DNA of 64,000 nucleotides from Tatumella morbirosei (GCF_000757425.2 NZ_JPKR02000004.1:807497-871496); one strand, 5' to 3'; positions 19,446 to 30,023 are shown, counted from the first letter of the stretch. The notes: a model not told the origin generated them from the letters alone. Program-made: numbers and translations.

Positions 19446-21110
19446 TCAGTAAGCGGACTGGTGGACGCCTACCGCACGTCCTGAAGGATCGTCCATGGTT
19501 TTGAACGCTTCGTCCCATTCAATCGCTTTAGCGGAAGAACAAGCCACCGACGGGCCGCCCGGTACACATTCTGCGGCGCTGGCGACAGGGAACAATTCTT
19601 CAAAGATTTCACGGTACAGGAACGCTTCCTTTGAGGTTGGCGTATTGTACGGGAAACGGAAGTGTGCCATCTCCAGTTGCTGGTCAGTGACCTGTTTTGC
19701 AGCGACTTCTTTCAGGGTATCAATCCAGCTGTAACCCACGCCGTCAGAGAATTGCTCTTTCTGGCGCCAGGCAACATTGTGGGGCAGATAAGAGGAAAAG
19801 CATTCGCGCAGGATGTGTTTTTCCATCTTGCCATTGCTGCCACACATCTTATCTTCAGGGTTGATACGCATTGCCACATCCAGGAAGTTCTTATCCAGGA
19901 ACGGGACTCGTGCTTCTACGCCCCAGGCAGACATCGCTTTGTTTGCTCTGGCACAATCGTACATGTGCAGTGCCGCCAGTTTGCGCACGTTTTCTTCATG
20001 AAACTCTTTAGCGTTTGGCGCTTTATGGAAATACAGATAACCGCCAAACACCTCATCAGCCCCTTCGCCCGACAGGACCATTTTGATACCCATCGCTTTG
20101 ATCTTACGTGACATCAGATACATCGGGGTCGATGCCCGGATAGTCGTGACGTCATAAGTCTCAATGTGATAGATAACATCACGGATCGCATCCAGACCTT
20201 CCTGTTCGGTAAAGTGAATTTCATGGTGTACGGTACCCAGTGAATCCGCGACTTCTTTAGCTGCTTTCAGGTCTGGTGCACCTTTCAGACCAACCGCAAA
20301 TGAGTGCAACTGAGGCCACCAGGCATCACTTTTATCCTGATCTTCAATACGTTTAGCCGCAAAACGTTTGGTCACTGCGGAAATGATCGATGAATCCAGA
20401 CCGCCTGACAGTAAAACACCATAAGGAACATCAGACATCAGGTGACTTTTCACCGATTCTTCCAGGGCTTCTTTCAGTGCTGCTGCATCGGTTTTGTTAT
20501 TCGCGACATTTTCATATTCCATCCAGTCACGCTGATAGTACTGGCGAATTTCCCCGTCGGTGCTGGACATATAGCTTCCCGGAGGGAATTCACTGATAGT
20601 ACGACACACTGGGACCAGCGCTTTCATTTCAGAAGCAGCAAACAGGTTACCGTGCTCATCATAGCCAATGTACAGAGGAATAATGCCGATATGGTCACGG
20701 CCGATAAGCCAGCTGTTTTTCTCTTTGTCGTAGAGGATAAAAGCAAACATCCCCTGCAGATCATCAAGGAAATCAATGCCTTTTTCCTGGTACAGCGCCA
20801 GAATCACTTCACAGTCAGAATCGGTCTGGAACTGATAACGGTCGCCCAACTCTGCGCGTAATGCACGGTGGTTATAGATTTCACCGTTAACGGCCAGAAC
20901 ATGAGTTCCGGCAGCATTGTACAGTGGCTGCGCTCCGTTATTGACGTCTACAATTGATAAGCGTTCATGTGCCAGAATCGCCTTATCATCGGCATAAATA
21001 CCTGACCAGTCAGGGCCACGATGGCGCATCAGACGGGAAAGTTCCAGCGCTTTTTTACGCAATTCAACGGGATCAGTTTTCAGATCCAGAACCCCAAAAA
21101 TCGAACACAT
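19446..21110 (-). CDS. asnB: Asparagine synthetase B, glutamine-hydrolysing
   Basis: AsnB makes asparagine from aspartate, ATP and glutamine in the cytosol. The 554-residue length is the same as in E. coli. After removal of Met, Cys2 (MCSIFGVLDL) is the nucleophile of the class II glutaminase domain, with the RHRGPD and NGEIYNH motifs. The synthetase domain begins near residue 215 and has the PP-loop LLSGGLDSSII (about 232-242) and the conserved SGEGADEVFGGY. It stands alone between a terminator and the end of the nag operon. Confidence 0.99.
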   Translation of the reverse strand: MCSIFGVLDLKTDPVELRKKALELSRLMRHRGPDWSGIYADDKAILAHERLSIVDVNNGAQPLYNAAGTHVLAVNGEIYNHRALRAELGDRYQFQTDSDCEVILALYQEKGIDFLDDLQGMFAFILYDKEKNSWLIGRDHIGIIPLYIGYDEHGNLFAASEMKALVPVCRTISEFPPGSYMSSTDGEIRQYYQRDWMEYENVANNKTDAAALKEALEESVKSHLMSDVPYGVLLSGGLDSSIISAVTKRFAAKRIEDQDKSDAWWPQLHSFAVGLKGAPDLKAAKEVADSLGTVHHEIHFTEQEGLDAIRDVIYHIETYDVTTIRASTPMYLMSRKIKAMGIKMVLSGEGADEVFGGYLYFHKAPNAKEFHEENVRKLAALHMYDCARANKAMSAWGVEARVPFLDKNFLDVAMRINPEDKMCGSNGKMEKHILRECFSSYLPHNVAWRQKEQFSDGVGYSWIDTLKEVAAKQVTDQQLEMAHFRFPYNTPTSKEAFLYREIFEELFPVASAAECVPGGPSVACSSAKAIEWDEAFKTMDDPSGRAVGVHQSAY

Positions 21111-21469
21111 AATCTACTCCTGAGTTCACATACGGTAATATTGTTGATACAAAAATCGTGATTTATAGCCGCCTGTCCGGGCGCGATGTATAAGAAAATG
21201 CGCTATTTCACCTAACCATTGCAAGATATTTAGCCCGGGAATTGAAAATAATCGCAGCCCAGCAATAAATTTTGATTTTCATTCATTTTTTTGGCTGATT
21301 TTTTGGATGAAATTTAATAAAAACCCCTGTGTGATTGTTTTTTAATCTACAGGGTATCAGGCAGCAGAAGAGCAAACCGGTGAATACAAGACTGGTTTAG
21401 GTCTGACAAACCGGTGCCACAATCGCTGACTGCGATTGGCGGGCCACCGGTTATCAGTAAAAGTTATGA
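21111..21469. other. Gap between asnB and nagD
   Basis: No gene is visible in these 359 bases. The right end holds the folded structure at 21409-21452 after nagD. The left end, just upstream of asnB, is AT-rich (21240-21350) and should contain the asnB promoter, though no clear -35/-10 pair could be chosen. Confidence 0.5.
21409..21452 (-). terminator. Nested stem-loop at the end of nagBACD
   Basis: An outer stem AACCGGTG/CACCGGTT encloses an inner stem AATCGC/GCGATT with a five-base loop, separated by small asymmetric bulges. It begins 18 bases after the nagD stop. No long T-run follows, so it is an end-protecting or Rho-associated structure rather than a sure intrinsic terminator. Confidence 0.55.
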
Positions 21470-22222
21470 TCAGAAAAGATCAATATCGGCAACTGACGGG
21501 AAAATCCAGTCCGGGCGGAACGGCATATCGTTGACATCTGCCGCCTGAGAAACACCCGATAACACCAGAATAGTTTTGAGTCCGGCCTGGAATCCGGCCA
21601 GAATATCGGTACGCAGATTATCGCCAATAATGACAGTGTCTTCTGAGTGAGCATGCATTTTATTCAGTGCAGCCCGCATAATATATGGGCTCGGTTTGCC
21701 CACCACAAAGGGACTACGTCCGGAAATTCGTTCAATACCTGCACACAATGCACCGCAGGCTGGCACATATCCCCGGCCATGAGAATCGGGATTAGTGGCA
21801 ATAAACCGGGCACCACCGGCAATAAAAAATGCTGCTTTGTGCATCATTTCCCAGTTGAAAGAGCGCGTTTCACCGACGATCACAAAATCGGGATTGATAT
21901 CGGTAATGGTAAAACCGGCTTTATACAGTTCATGGATCAGCGCGCCTTCGCCAATCACATAGGCTTTTTTCCCTTGTTGCCGTTGCATAAAATCGGCAGT
22001 CGCCATGGCAGAAGTATAAAATACTGACTCTGGCAGGTTTATTCCGGCTGAGGCGAAACGATTCGCCAGGTCCTGTTCTGTCTGGGAAGGGTAGTTGGTA
22101 AGTACCACCAACGGAATCTCTTTCTCCAGTAATCCATGTAAAAACTCTTTTGCGCCTTTGACGGCGGTGTTGTCATGCATTAACACACCATCAATATCGC
22201 AAATCACATTTTTAAGCGTCAT
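21470..22222 (-). CDS. nagD: NagD, HAD-family nucleotide (UMP) phosphatase
   Basis: NagD dephosphorylates nucleoside monophosphates, best UMP, in vitro; its part in amino-sugar metabolism is unclear. The 250-residue protein has HAD motif I as DIDGVLMHDN (Asp nucleophile at residue 9), the class IIA cap domain, and the C-terminal motif VIIGDNLRTDILAGFQAG with metal-binding Asp residues. It is the last gene of nagBACD, 38 bases after nagC. Confidence 0.95.
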   Translation of the reverse strand: MTLKNVICDIDGVLMHDNTAVKGAKEFLHGLLEKEIPLVVLTNYPSQTEQDLANRFASAGINLPESVFYTSAMATADFMQRQQGKKAYVIGEGALIHELYKAGFTITDINPDFVIVGETRSFNWEMMHKAAFFIAGGARFIATNPDSHGRGYVPACGALCAGIERISGRSPFVVGKPSPYIMRAALNKMHAHSEDTVIIGDNLRTDILAGFQAGLKTILVLSGVSQAADVNDMPFRPDWIFPSVADIDLF

Positions 22223-22260
22223 CAGTTGTCGTCCGGAAGTAGCAGTACAAAGTTGAGAGA

Positions 22261-23481
22261 TTATTCTTCGAGTAAATGCTGGAGCAGTACACCATTAAGC
22301 ATTGCTCGCTTAGCCAGGGCAAAAGCACCGATGGCGGAGCGGTTATCCAGTTGCGAACGGACGACCGGCAGATTCTGACGAAAATCGCACAGTGCCTGGG
22401 TATCAATACAACGCTGGATTACCGGGAACAGGATGGCTTCAGCCTCGGTTAATTCACCGGCCAGTACAACTTTTTGAGGATTAAACATGTTAATGGCAAT
22501 GGCTAACGCCTTGCCAAGATGAGTGCCGACTTCTTTAATTAATCCCTGAGCCAGGGGATCCCCCTGGTTTGCTGCCTGACAGATATCTGAGATGGTCATC
22601 GTCGACTCGTTCAGTTTGCCGGGATATCCCTGTGCGACCAGCGTTTTCGCTTTCTGCAGGATAGCATTATTCGATGCGATAGTTTCCAGACAGCCAAAAT
22701 TGCCGCAGTAGCAGCGTTCCCCCAGTGGATCGACCTGAATATGCCCGATTTCACCAACATTTCCGTTAGTGCCCAGGAAAATATTACCATTGACGATGAT
22801 TCCGGCACCGGTTCCACGATGAATCCGAACCAACAGTGAGTCAGCACAATCCCGGGTAGCACCAAAATAGTGTTCGGCAAGTGCCAGGCTTCGGATATCG
22901 TGGCCGACAAAACTGGCGGTATTAAAGCGGGCGGTAAGATTGTCGACCAGAGGCCAGTGGGTTTTACCAATATGCGGCATGAAACGTACAATGCCCTGAA
23001 CCGGGTCGACCAGGCCTGGCAGAATAACCGAAATAGCGATCAGTTCATCCAGCAGAGGCCGTTGCTGAGCAATAAATGCCTCAATAGCGCTAAACAATGC
23101 CTGTTCAACCGCCTGTTGATCGGTCTGATCAATGGGGTAGTGCTGTTCAGTCAGCAACTGACCGCCAAGATCAAACAGGGCCAGTGTGGCATCCTGGCGC
23201 CCCAGTCGTACCGCAATGGTATGAAAACCGCGACTTTCAGTGATAATGGAAATGGCCCTGCGTCCACCGGTGGAAGCTTGCTGATCAACTTCTTTAATCA
23301 GACCACGCTCAATCAGCTGACGGGTTATTTTAGTGACACTGGCGGGAGCAAGCTGGCTTATCTCTGCAATCTGGATACGGGATATGGGTCCCTCCTGATC
23401 AATCAGCCGATACACTGCTGCGCTGTTTAACTGCTTTACAAGATCAATATTGCCAATTTGCGTCTGTCTGCCAGTGCCCAT
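22261..23481 (-). CDS. nagC: NagC, ROK-family transcriptional repressor
   Basis: NagC represses nagB-nagE and related genes and is released by N-acetylglucosamine-6-phosphate. Its 406 residues are the E. coli length. An N-terminal winged helix (ISRIQIAEISQLAPASVTKITRQL, residues 35-58) is followed by a sugar-kinase-like ROK domain with the zinc motif CYCGNFGCLE and the G-rich HRGTGAGIIVNG segment. It follows nagA by seven bases. A candidate operator for it lies at 25707-25730 between nagB and nagE. Confidence 0.97.
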   Translation of the reverse strand: MGTGRQTQIGNIDLVKQLNSAAVYRLIDQEGPISRIQIAEISQLAPASVTKITRQLIERGLIKEVDQQASTGGRRAISIITESRGFHTIAVRLGRQDATLALFDLGGQLLTEQHYPIDQTDQQAVEQALFSAIEAFIAQQRPLLDELIAISVILPGLVDPVQGIVRFMPHIGKTHWPLVDNLTARFNTASFVGHDIRSLALAEHYFGATRDCADSLLVRIHRGTGAGIIVNGNIFLGTNGNVGEIGHIQVDPLGERCYCGNFGCLETIASNNAILQKAKTLVAQGYPGKLNESTMTISDICQAANQGDPLAQGLIKEVGTHLGKALAIAINMFNPQKVVLAGELTEAEAILFPVIQRCIDTQALCDFRQNLPVVRSQLDNRSAIGAFALAKRAMLNGVLLQHLLEE

Positions 23482-23488
23482 TAAATAC

Positions 23489-24637
23489 TTACCCGCTGAA
23501 AACCTCGTTACCGTTAACGATGGTTTTTAATATTTTAAACTCACGTGAAAATACAGTCAGGTTAGCCACTTTATCTTGCTGAATGGTTCCCAGCTGTTTT
23601 TCTACACCCATGGCGCGGGCAGGATACAGGGTTGCCATTCTCAGTGTCTCTTCCAGAGAGATACCGAGATGTTCAACGCTGTTACGTACTGCCTCAATCA
23701 TGGTCAGAGAAGAACCACTCAGCGTACCGTTTTCATCCACACACAAGCCGTCACGATAGTATATTGTTTTACCGGCAAAAATGAACTGTTCTATGTCAGC
23801 ACCTGCCGGAGCGGTCGCATCTGTGACGAGGATCAACTTATCGCGTTTCAAATGTTTAGCATTTCGAATATTTGCATAGTGGACATGCAGGCCGTCAGCA
23901 ATCACTCCACAATAGACCTGTGGGGCATCAAATATAGCCCCTGCCAGTCCGGGTTCACGCCCGGAGGCTGCGCTCATCGCGTTATACAGATGGGTAGCGC
24001 TGGTAATTCCGGCATCGAATCCGGCCATCGCTTCGGCGTAGGTTGCATTAGAATGTCCGGCTGAGACCACGATACCCGAATCGCATAGTGCACCAATATC
24101 CTGAGCGCTGACATTTTCGGGGGCCAGCGTAATCTGGCAAACGGCATCGGCGTTATCACAGAGAAATTGCAATAGCTCAGGTGAACAGGGACGAATCAGA
24201 TCCGGATTATGAGTCCCTTTTTTGGCTTTGTTCAACCAAGGGCCTTCTATGTGCAACCCCAGAGCCTGATGCTTATGCTTTGCCAGCCATTGCTGCATAG
24301 TAGCGACTGCTTTATGGATCATTTCGTCCGTGCTGGTGATAAGCGTTGGCAGAAAACTGGTACAGCCGGACTTCTCGTTAGCACGCTGCATGATCTCCAG
24401 TGTTTCGATGCTCAGCGCTGACAGATCATCATTGAACTGTACGCCTCCACAACCGTTCAGTTGCAGATCAATAAAGCCGGGAGAAATAATGGCCCCGGCG
24501 ACATCACAGCGACGGGTATTTTCCGGTAACTTGCTGACGGGGCAAAGCCGTTCAATCAGTCCGTTATTGATCACTACCGCATGATCATCAAGCACCTGGT
24601 ATCCGGTATAAATACGGCCATTAACTAAAGCGTACAT
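23489..24637 (-). CDS. nagA: N-acetylglucosamine-6-phosphate deacetylase
   Basis: NagA removes the acetyl group from GlcNAc-6-phosphate, giving glucosamine-6-phosphate for NagB and also removing the NagC inducer. The start [14 protein letters not shown] at 24637, with GGAG eight bases upstream, yields 382 residues as in E. coli; the frame extends to 24661 without family similarity. The amidohydrolase features are [17 protein letters not shown], the metal-site His residues in [11 protein letters not shown] and [14 protein letters not shown], and the catalytic Asp in [10 protein letters not shown]. Confidence 0.97.
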   Translation of the reverse strand: MYALVNGRIYTGYQVLDDHAVVINNGLIERLCPVSKLPENTRRCDVAGAIISPGFIDLQLNGCGGVQFNDDLSALSIETLEIMQRANEKSGCTSFLPTLITSTDEMIHKAVATMQQWLAKHKHQALGLHIEGPWLNKAKKGTHNPDLIRPCSPELLQFLCDNADAVCQITLAPENVSAQDIGALCDSGIVVSAGHSNATYAEAMAGFDAGITSATHLYNAMSAASGREPGLAGAIFDAPQVYCGVIADGLHVHYANIRNAKHLKRDKLILVTDATAPAGADIEQFIFAGKTIYYRDGLCVDENGTLSGSSLTMIEAVRNSVEHLGISLEETLRMATLYPARAMGVEKQLGTIQQDKVANLTVFSREFKILKTIVNGNEVFSG

Positions 24638-24652
24638 TCGATTTCTCCACGA

Positions 24653-24692
24653 GATAACCAATACCTGTTTTCACCGGCAGGTATTAGTTATC
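24653..24692 (-). promoter_or_regulatory. Long hairpin between nagB and nagA
   Basis: A 15-base stem (GATAACTAATACCTG with CAGGTATTGGTTATC, one G-U pair) and a ten-base loop fill most of the 71-base nagB-nagA gap. There is no T-run. Such a stem could shield the nagB message from 3' exonucleases and thus raise NagB over NagA. Confidence 0.7.
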
Positions 24693-24708
24693 TGCATTAC
24701 TTACTGAG

Positions 24709-25509
24709 TTAAATATCTTTAATATTATCGGCTTCCATCTCACGGAAGTACTTCACTGTTTTGACTTTGAGTTCCTGGGTGGCAGGTTCATCGCAGACGA
24801 TAATCGATTTCGCATGAAGTTGCAGACAACTTATGGTCCACATGTGGTTAACATTGCCTTCGACGGCAGCCTGCAGAGCCTGAGCTTTTACCTGACCATT
24901 GACCAGAATCATCACTTCTTCGGCTTCGAGCAGGGTACCGACGCCGACAGTCAGAGCATGTTTAGGCACCAGGCTGACATCTCCCCCAAAGAAGCGGGAA
25001 TTTGCCACCCGGGTTTCATGGGTCAGTGTTTTAATTCGTGTTCTCGACGCCAGAGAGGAAGCCGGTTCATTAAAAGCAATGTGCCCGTCGTTACCCACGC
25101 CCCCCATAAACAGATGAATTTTGCCGTACTGGCGAATTTTATCTTCATAACGACGGCACTCTGCATCGACGTCTGCCGCGGTGCCATCCAGTAAATTAAT
25201 GTTTTCAGCGGGAATATCAATATGATTAAAAAAATTCTGGTACATAAAGGTATGATAGCTTTCCGGATGGTCGACCGGTAACCCGACATATTCGTCCATA
25301 TTAAAGGTGACAACATGTTTGAAACTGACCTCACCATTTTGGTGCATTTCGATCAGGAATTTGTACGTTTGCTGAGGTGTGCTGCCGGTCGGAAGACCGA
25401 GAACGAAAGGACGGTCAGCCGTTGGGCGAAAAGCGTTAATACGTTGCGTGATATGTCTGGCTGCCCAGCGTGCAACACTGGCAGAGCTTTCCAGCGGAAT
25501 AAGTCTCAT
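24709..25509 (-). CDS. nagB: Glucosamine-6-phosphate deaminase
   Basis: NagB isomerises and deaminates glucosamine-6-phosphate to fructose-6-phosphate and ammonia, joining amino sugars to glycolysis. It is 266 residues, as in E. coli. The active site is visible: Asp72 in FNMDEYVGL, and Asp141, His143 and Glu148 in [17 protein letters not shown]. The conserved allosteric residues are expected in the N-terminal half and the C-terminal tail ends in EADNIKDI. It leads the nagBACD operon, divergent from nagE. Confidence 0.98.
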   Translation of the reverse strand: MRLIPLESSASVARWAARHITQRINAFRPTADRPFVLGLPTGSTPQQTYKFLIEMHQNGEVSFKHVVTFNMDEYVGLPVDHPESYHTFMYQNFFNHIDIPAENINLLDGTAADVDAECRRYEDKIRQYGKIHLFMGGVGNDGHIAFNEPASSLASRTRIKTLTHETRVANSRFFGGDVSLVPKHALTVGVGTLLEAEEVMILVNGQVKAQALQAAVEGNVNHMWTISCLQLHAKSIIVCDEPATQELKVKTVKYFREMEADNIKDI

Positions 25510-25839
25510 ACATTACCTCAATTTAGTGTGTAAATCGGTAAACGGTGAGGTTGTGCCGGTGGCCGGTGGCTTAACATCAGACACAATAGCACCGTGATCC
25601 GGATGCTGTATCGATAATTAAAATCATAAAATAAGTGGTGATTTATTGCTAGTGGCATCCATATTGCAAAGTGGTTTTTGTTGATCCTGGTCATGATAAA
25701 ATGGGAATTAATTTGCGAAGCGAATTAAAAACTACATACACTCAATCACAGAGTTTACATGCTGGCACTGTCTGAACGTCTGATGAGATGAAGTTCAGCA
25801 GGCATATGCGTTTAAAGGCCTGTGTTAAGGGGGAATTTG
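25510..25839. promoter_or_regulatory. Divergent nagB-nagE control region
   Basis: These 330 bases separate the two divergent nag transcripts and contain no gene. One strong AT-rich dyad (25707-25730) looks like a NagC operator. A second AT-rich stretch near 25609-25645 (ATTAAAATCATAAAATAA) could be the partner site; in E. coli two NagC sites are bridged by a DNA loop with CRP bound in between. I could not pick a clear CRP site. Confidence 0.6.
25707..25730. promoter_or_regulatory. Candidate NagC operator
   Basis: TTAATTTGCG-AAG-CGAATTAAAA is an AT-rich dyad with the central C/G positions typical of NagC/Mlc sites. It sits about 110 bases upstream of nagE, in the place of the E. coli nagE operator. 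Confidence 0.65.
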
Positions 25840-27882
25840 GTGAAAATACTTGGTTATTTACAGAAGGTTGGTCGTGCGCTGATGGTGCCGGTAGCCACAT
25901 TGCCCGCCGCTGCTATCCTGATGGGGGTAGGCTACTGGCTGGACCCTGAGGCCTGGGGTGCCGGCAATGCATTAGCGGCTTTGCTGATTAAATCCGGTTC
26001 GGCCATCATTGATAATATGTCGGTGCTGTTTGCTATTGGTGTCGCTTACGGTTTATCAAAAGATAAAGATGGTTCGGCGGCACTGACCGGATTTGTCGGA
26101 TTTCTGGTGGTGACCACACTTTGTTCACCCGCCGCAGTCGCCATGATTCAGAAAATCCCGGTTGATCAGGTGCCTGCTGCATTTGGCAAAATTAATAATC
26201 AGTTCGTCGGTATTCTGGTGGGTATCCTATCGGCGGAGGTCTATAACCGCTTTAGTCATGTCGAACTACCGAAGGCACTGTCGTTTTTTAGTGGACGTCG
26301 GTTGGTCCCGATCCTGGTATCTTTTCTGATGATCCTGGTCGCGTTTATTCTGATGTACGTCTGGCCGGTGATCTTTGGTGGTCTGGTGTCATTCGGTGAG
26401 CATATTCAGAAAATGGGCGCGGCCGGGGCGGGTATTTATGCTTTCTTTAATCGCCTGTTGATTCCTGTCGGATTACATCATGCTCTGAACTCTGTGTTCT
26501 GGTTTGATGTTGCGGGGATTAATGATATTCCCAAATTCCTGGGAGGTGCGGAATCTATTGCTAATGGTACAGGTATTGTCGGCATCACTGGTCGTTATCA
26601 GGCAGGTTTCTTCCCGATAATGATGTTTGGCCTGCCGGGGGCTGCGCTGGCCATCTGGCAATGTGCCCGCCCTGAGAACCGGGCAAAAGTGGGCAGTATC
26701 ATGCTGGCGGCCGCCTTTGCAGCATTTTTCACCGGTATCACGGAGCCGCTGGAATTTTCCTTTATGTTCGTGGCGCCGGTGTTGTATGTGATCCATGCGG
26801 TACTGACCGGAATTTCGGTGTTTATTGCCGCGTCGATGCACTGGATTGCCGGATTTGGTTTTAGCGCTGGATTAGTCGATCTGGCACTTTCAACCCGTAA
26901 CCCATTGGCGACCCACTGGTATATGCTGATACCCCAAGGGCTGGTGTTCTTTGTTATCTACTATGTGGTATTCCGTTACACCATCATCAAATTTGATTTG
27001 AAAACACCCGGCCGGGAACTGGCGGTGAGTGGCGATGAGGCTGACGGTTATGATGAAGATGTTGACCATTCTGTCAGCAATGATTCAGACACTGAAGCTT
27101 TGGCGCGCCGCTATATTGGTGCGGTTGGCGGTTCAGGCAATCTGACCAATATCGATGCCTGTATTACAAGGTTACGCCTGAATGTAGCGGATGCTGATCA
27201 GGTGAATGATGCCCAGGCTAAAAAACTGGGGGCAGCGGGTGTCATTCGGTTGAATAAGCAAAGCGTTCAGATTGTGGTGGGTACCCAGGCTGAAAGCATT
27301 GCCAGAGCAATGAAAACGGTGTTGAGTAAAGGTCCGGTGGCAGCAGCCGGTGGGGCAGTCATTCAGGAAAGCCGTCAGAAAGCGATCCCACCGGTCCAGG
27401 CGGTACGTAATGCTACATTGCCGGTAGTGGCCACGCTGGTGGCTCCGGTCAGTGGAGAGGTCATTGCCCTGGAAGAAGTACCGGACGAAGCTTTTGCCTC
27501 TAAAGCTGTCGGTGACGGACTGGCCATCAAACCTAGCAGCGGGACAGTAGTGGCACCACTGAATGGTACCGTCGTTAAAATTTTTGAAACCCATCATGCG
27601 TTTTGTCTGATATCGGAAGAAGGAGTTGAAGTGATTGTGCATATGGGGCTGGATACGGTATCGCTCCAGGGACAAGGTTTCACCTGCTTGATTAATGAAG
27701 GTGATAATGTCGTCACCGGCCAGCCGGTACTGGAAATGGATCTGGATTATCTGAACACACATGCGAAATCGATGGTGAGTCCGGTGGTGGTCAGTAATAT
27801 CGAAGATTACAGCGGGCTTAAAATGCTGGCAGGGAGTCAGGTAGTTGCGGGTGAAACAGCCATTTATGAAATAAAAGGCTGA
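25840..27882 (+). CDS. nagE: N-acetylglucosamine-specific PTS enzyme IICBA
   Basis: NagE imports N-acetylglucosamine and phosphorylates it to GlcNAc-6-phosphate. The GTG start at 25840 (MKILGYLQKVGRALMVP), after AAGGGGG, gives 680 residues. Domain IIC (residues 1-375) has many membrane spans and the IPVGLHHALN and TGITEPLEFSFMF motifs. IIB contains the phospho-cysteine in NIDACITRLRL, and IIA the phospho-histidine in CLISEEGVEVIVHMGLDTV. This links PEP phosphotransfer to the nagBA enzymes on the other strand. Confidence 0.97.
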   Translation: MKILGYLQKVGRALMVPVATLPAAAILMGVGYWLDPEAWGAGNALAALLIKSGSAIIDNMSVLFAIGVAYGLSKDKDGSAALTGFVGFLVVTTLCSPAAVAMIQKIPVDQVPAAFGKINNQFVGILVGILSAEVYNRFSHVELPKALSFFSGRRLVPILVSFLMILVAFILMYVWPVIFGGLVSFGEHIQKMGAAGAGIYAFFNRLLIPVGLHHALNSVFWFDVAGINDIPKFLGGAESIANGTGIVGITGRYQAGFFPIMMFGLPGAALAIWQCARPENRAKVGSIMLAAAFAAFFTGITEPLEFSFMFVAPVLYVIHAVLTGISVFIAASMHWIAGFGFSAGLVDLALSTRNPLATHWYMLIPQGLVFFVIYYVVFRYTIIKFDLKTPGRELAVSGDEADGYDEDVDHSVSNDSDTEALARRYIGAVGGSGNLTNIDACITRLRLNVADADQVNDAQAKKLGAAGVIRLNKQSVQIVVGTQAESIARAMKTVLSKGPVAAAGGAVIQESRQKAIPPVQAVRNATLPVVATLVAPVSGEVIALEEVPDEAFASKAVGDGLAIKPSSGTVVAPLNGTVVKIFETHHAFCLISEEGVEVIVHMGLDTVSLQGQGFTCLINEGDNVVTGQPVLEMDLDYLNTHAKSMVSPVVVSNIEDYSGLKMLAGSQVVAGETAIYEIKG

Positions 27883-27902
27883 TTCAGCCTCAAGGGTTAT
27901 CA

Positions 27903-27929
27903 GGCAGGAAGCAATTCCTGCCTTTTTTT
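27903..27929 (+). terminator. Intrinsic terminator of nagE
   Basis: GGCAGGAA-GCAA-TTCCTGCC followed by seven Ts, 20 bases after the nagE stop. It separates nagE from glnS. Confidence 0.93.
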
Positions 27930-28034
27930 ATCTTTGTTTATCAACAAACGGTTGTTTCCCGGTGTCGCTTTGTGGATCATATCCGTTAACTGTTATGGGT
28001 AAAGTACCCTGATCTACGTACTGAGGAAATTGAG

Positions 28035-29702
28035 ATGAGTGAGGCTGAAGCCCGCCCAACTAACTTTATTCGTCAGATAATTGACGAAGATTTGGCGAGC
28101 GGTAAGCACAACACTGTGCATACACGTTTTCCACCCGAGCCGAATGGCTATCTGCATATTGGTCACGCAAAATCCATTTGTCTGAATTTTGGAATTGCAG
28201 AGGACTACCAGGGACAATGTAATTTGCGTTTCGATGACACAAACCCCGTTAAAGAAGACGTTGAGTTTGTGGAGTCGATTAAACGTGATGTGCAGTGGCT
28301 GGGCTATCAGTGGAACGGTCAGATTCATTATTCTTCAGACTATTTTGATCAGTTATATCACTATGCGACAGAACTGATTCAGAAGGGACTGGCTTATGTT
28401 GATGAACTTTCTCCTGATCAGATTCGTGAATATCGCGGTTCACTGACCTCTCCGGGTAAAAACAGCCCTTACCGTGATCGTTCGCCGGAAGAGAATCTGG
28501 CGTTGTTCGAAAAAATGCGTAACGGTGGCTTTGCTGAAGGTACCGCCTGTCTGCGTGCCAAAATCGATATGGCCTCAAGCTTTATGGTGATGCGCGACCC
28601 GGTACTGTACCGGATTAAGTTTGCAGAGCATCATCAGACCGGAAATGCATGGTGCATCTACCCGATGTATGATTTTACCCACTGTATTTCGGATGCGCTG
28701 GAAGGCATTACTCATTCACTCTGTACGCTGGAATTCCAGGATAACCGTCGCCTGTACGACTGGGTACTGGATAATATCTCTATTGAAGTTCACCCACGTC
28801 AGTACGAGTTTTCCAGGCTTAATCTGGAATATGCGGTCATGTCAAAACGAAAACTGACTCAGCTGGTGTCTGATAAAGTCGTGGAAGGGTGGGATGATCC
28901 GCGCATGCTGACCGTATCAGGTCTTCGTCGCCGGGGTTATACTGCTTCTGCTATTCGCGAGTTCTGTCGCCGTATTGGCGTGACTAAGCAGGACAATATC
29001 GTTGAGATGGCATCACTGGAATCCTGCATTCGTGATGATTTGAACGAAAATGCTCCCCGTGCGATGGCGGTGTTGGATCCTGTTCGTGTGATTATCGAAA
29101 ACCTGCCGGAAGGGCATACTGAAGTCCTGACTATGCCAAATCATCCTAATCGTCCGGAAATGGGGAGCCGTGAGGTTATCTTCAGCCGTGAGGTGTGGAT
29201 TGATCGCGCGGACTTCCGTGAAGAAGCGAATAAGCAATATAAACGTCTGGTCACGGGTAAAGAAGTCAGGTTGCGTAATGCTTATGTGATTAAAGCTCTG
29301 CGGGCGGAAAAAGACGCTGAGGGCAATATCACTGCCATCTACTGCCAGTGTGACCCTGATACATTAAGCAAGGATCCTGCTGATGGTCGTAAAGTAAAAG
29401 GTGTCATCCATTGGGTATCAGTGGCTGCGGGCGTCCCTGCTGAATTCCGTCTGTATGACCGGTTGTTCAGTGTGCCGAATCCAGGCGCTGAAGATGACTT
29501 CCTGTCAGCGATTAACCCTGACTCCTTACAGATCCGTCAGGGATATGCAGAACAGAGCCTGAAAAATGCGGAAGCATCTTTCTCTTATCAGTTTGAGCGT
29601 GAAGGCTATTTTTGCGCAGATAGTGTCTATTCAGGCCCTGAAAAATTAGTCTTTAACCGCACCGTAGGCTTGCGGGATACCTGGACGAAAGTCGGTGTCT
29701 GA
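28035..29702 (+). CDS. glnS: Glutaminyl-tRNA synthetase
   Basis: GlnS charges tRNA-Gln with glutamine in the cytosol. It is 555 residues, close to E. coli (554). Class I signatures are [14 protein letters not shown] near residue 33 and VMSKRKL near residue 268; the C-terminal half holds the anticodon-binding beta barrels ([11 protein letters not shown]). Four tRNA-Gln genes lie in the same window. In E. coli chiP and chiQ follow; here a terminator, an unexplained palindrome and then fur follow instead. Confidence 0.99.
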   Translation: MSEAEARPTNFIRQIIDEDLASGKHNTVHTRFPPEPNGYLHIGHAKSICLNFGIAEDYQGQCNLRFDDTNPVKEDVEFVESIKRDVQWLGYQWNGQIHYSSDYFDQLYHYATELIQKGLAYVDELSPDQIREYRGSLTSPGKNSPYRDRSPEENLALFEKMRNGGFAEGTACLRAKIDMASSFMVMRDPVLYRIKFAEHHQTGNAWCIYPMYDFTHCISDALEGITHSLCTLEFQDNRRLYDWVLDNISIEVHPRQYEFSRLNLEYAVMSKRKLTQLVSDKVVEGWDDPRMLTVSGLRRRGYTASAIREFCRRIGVTKQDNIVEMASLESCIRDDLNENAPRAMAVLDPVRVIIENLPEGHTEVLTMPNHPNRPEMGSREVIFSREVWIDRADFREEANKQYKRLVTGKEVRLRNAYVIKALRAEKDAEGNITAIYCQCDPDTLSKDPADGRKVKGVIHWVSVAAGVPAEFRLYDRLFSVPNPGAEDDFLSAINPDSLQIRQGYAEQSLKNAEASFSYQFEREGYFCADSVYSGPEKLVFNRTVGLRDTWTKVGV

Positions 29703-29717
29703 TAGTGATGACTGACC

Positions 29718-29747
29718 AAAAAGCGCCACAGTTGTGGCGTTTTTTTT
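29718..29747 (+). terminator. Intrinsic terminator of glnS
   Basis: AAAAAGCGCCACA and TGTGGCGTTTTTTTT form a hairpin with a long T-run, 16 bases after the glnS stop. Confidence 0.92.
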
Positions 29748-29750
29748 AAT

Positions 29751-29771
29751 AAAATTTATGGCATAAATTTT
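29751..29771. promoter_or_regulatory. Perfect AT-rich palindrome after glnS
   Basis: Arms AAAATTTATG and CATAAATTTT are exact reverse complements around one G. It begins three bases after the glnS terminator T-run. It could be a leftover operator; NagC has a site near here in E. coli, but the sequence does not settle the binder. Confidence 0.4.
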
Positions 29772-29996
29772 TATGAAATTCTGTGATCTTCCCGTTTATT
29801 ATGAGCTAATACTATGAATTTATTGGGATTATCCCATAACCTATGTTAAGGCATGCTTCGGTAAGTCGTTATTTCACAAAGCGATAATATGACTCTTTGA
29901 TATCATGAAAAACTGCAACAGCAACCAGATCTATGTGAATGTTTTTGTTGATTTGAATAATACCCGGGCAGGGCAGAGTAATAAGAAAAGCGGGCA

Positions 29997-30023
29997 ATAA
30001 AAACCCGCAAAGTATGCGGGTTT
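29997..30023 (-). terminator. Probable terminator of fur
   Basis: On the minus strand AACCCGCA-TACTT-TGCGGGTT is followed by TTTATT, 68 bases after the fur stop codon. Confidence 0.8.
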
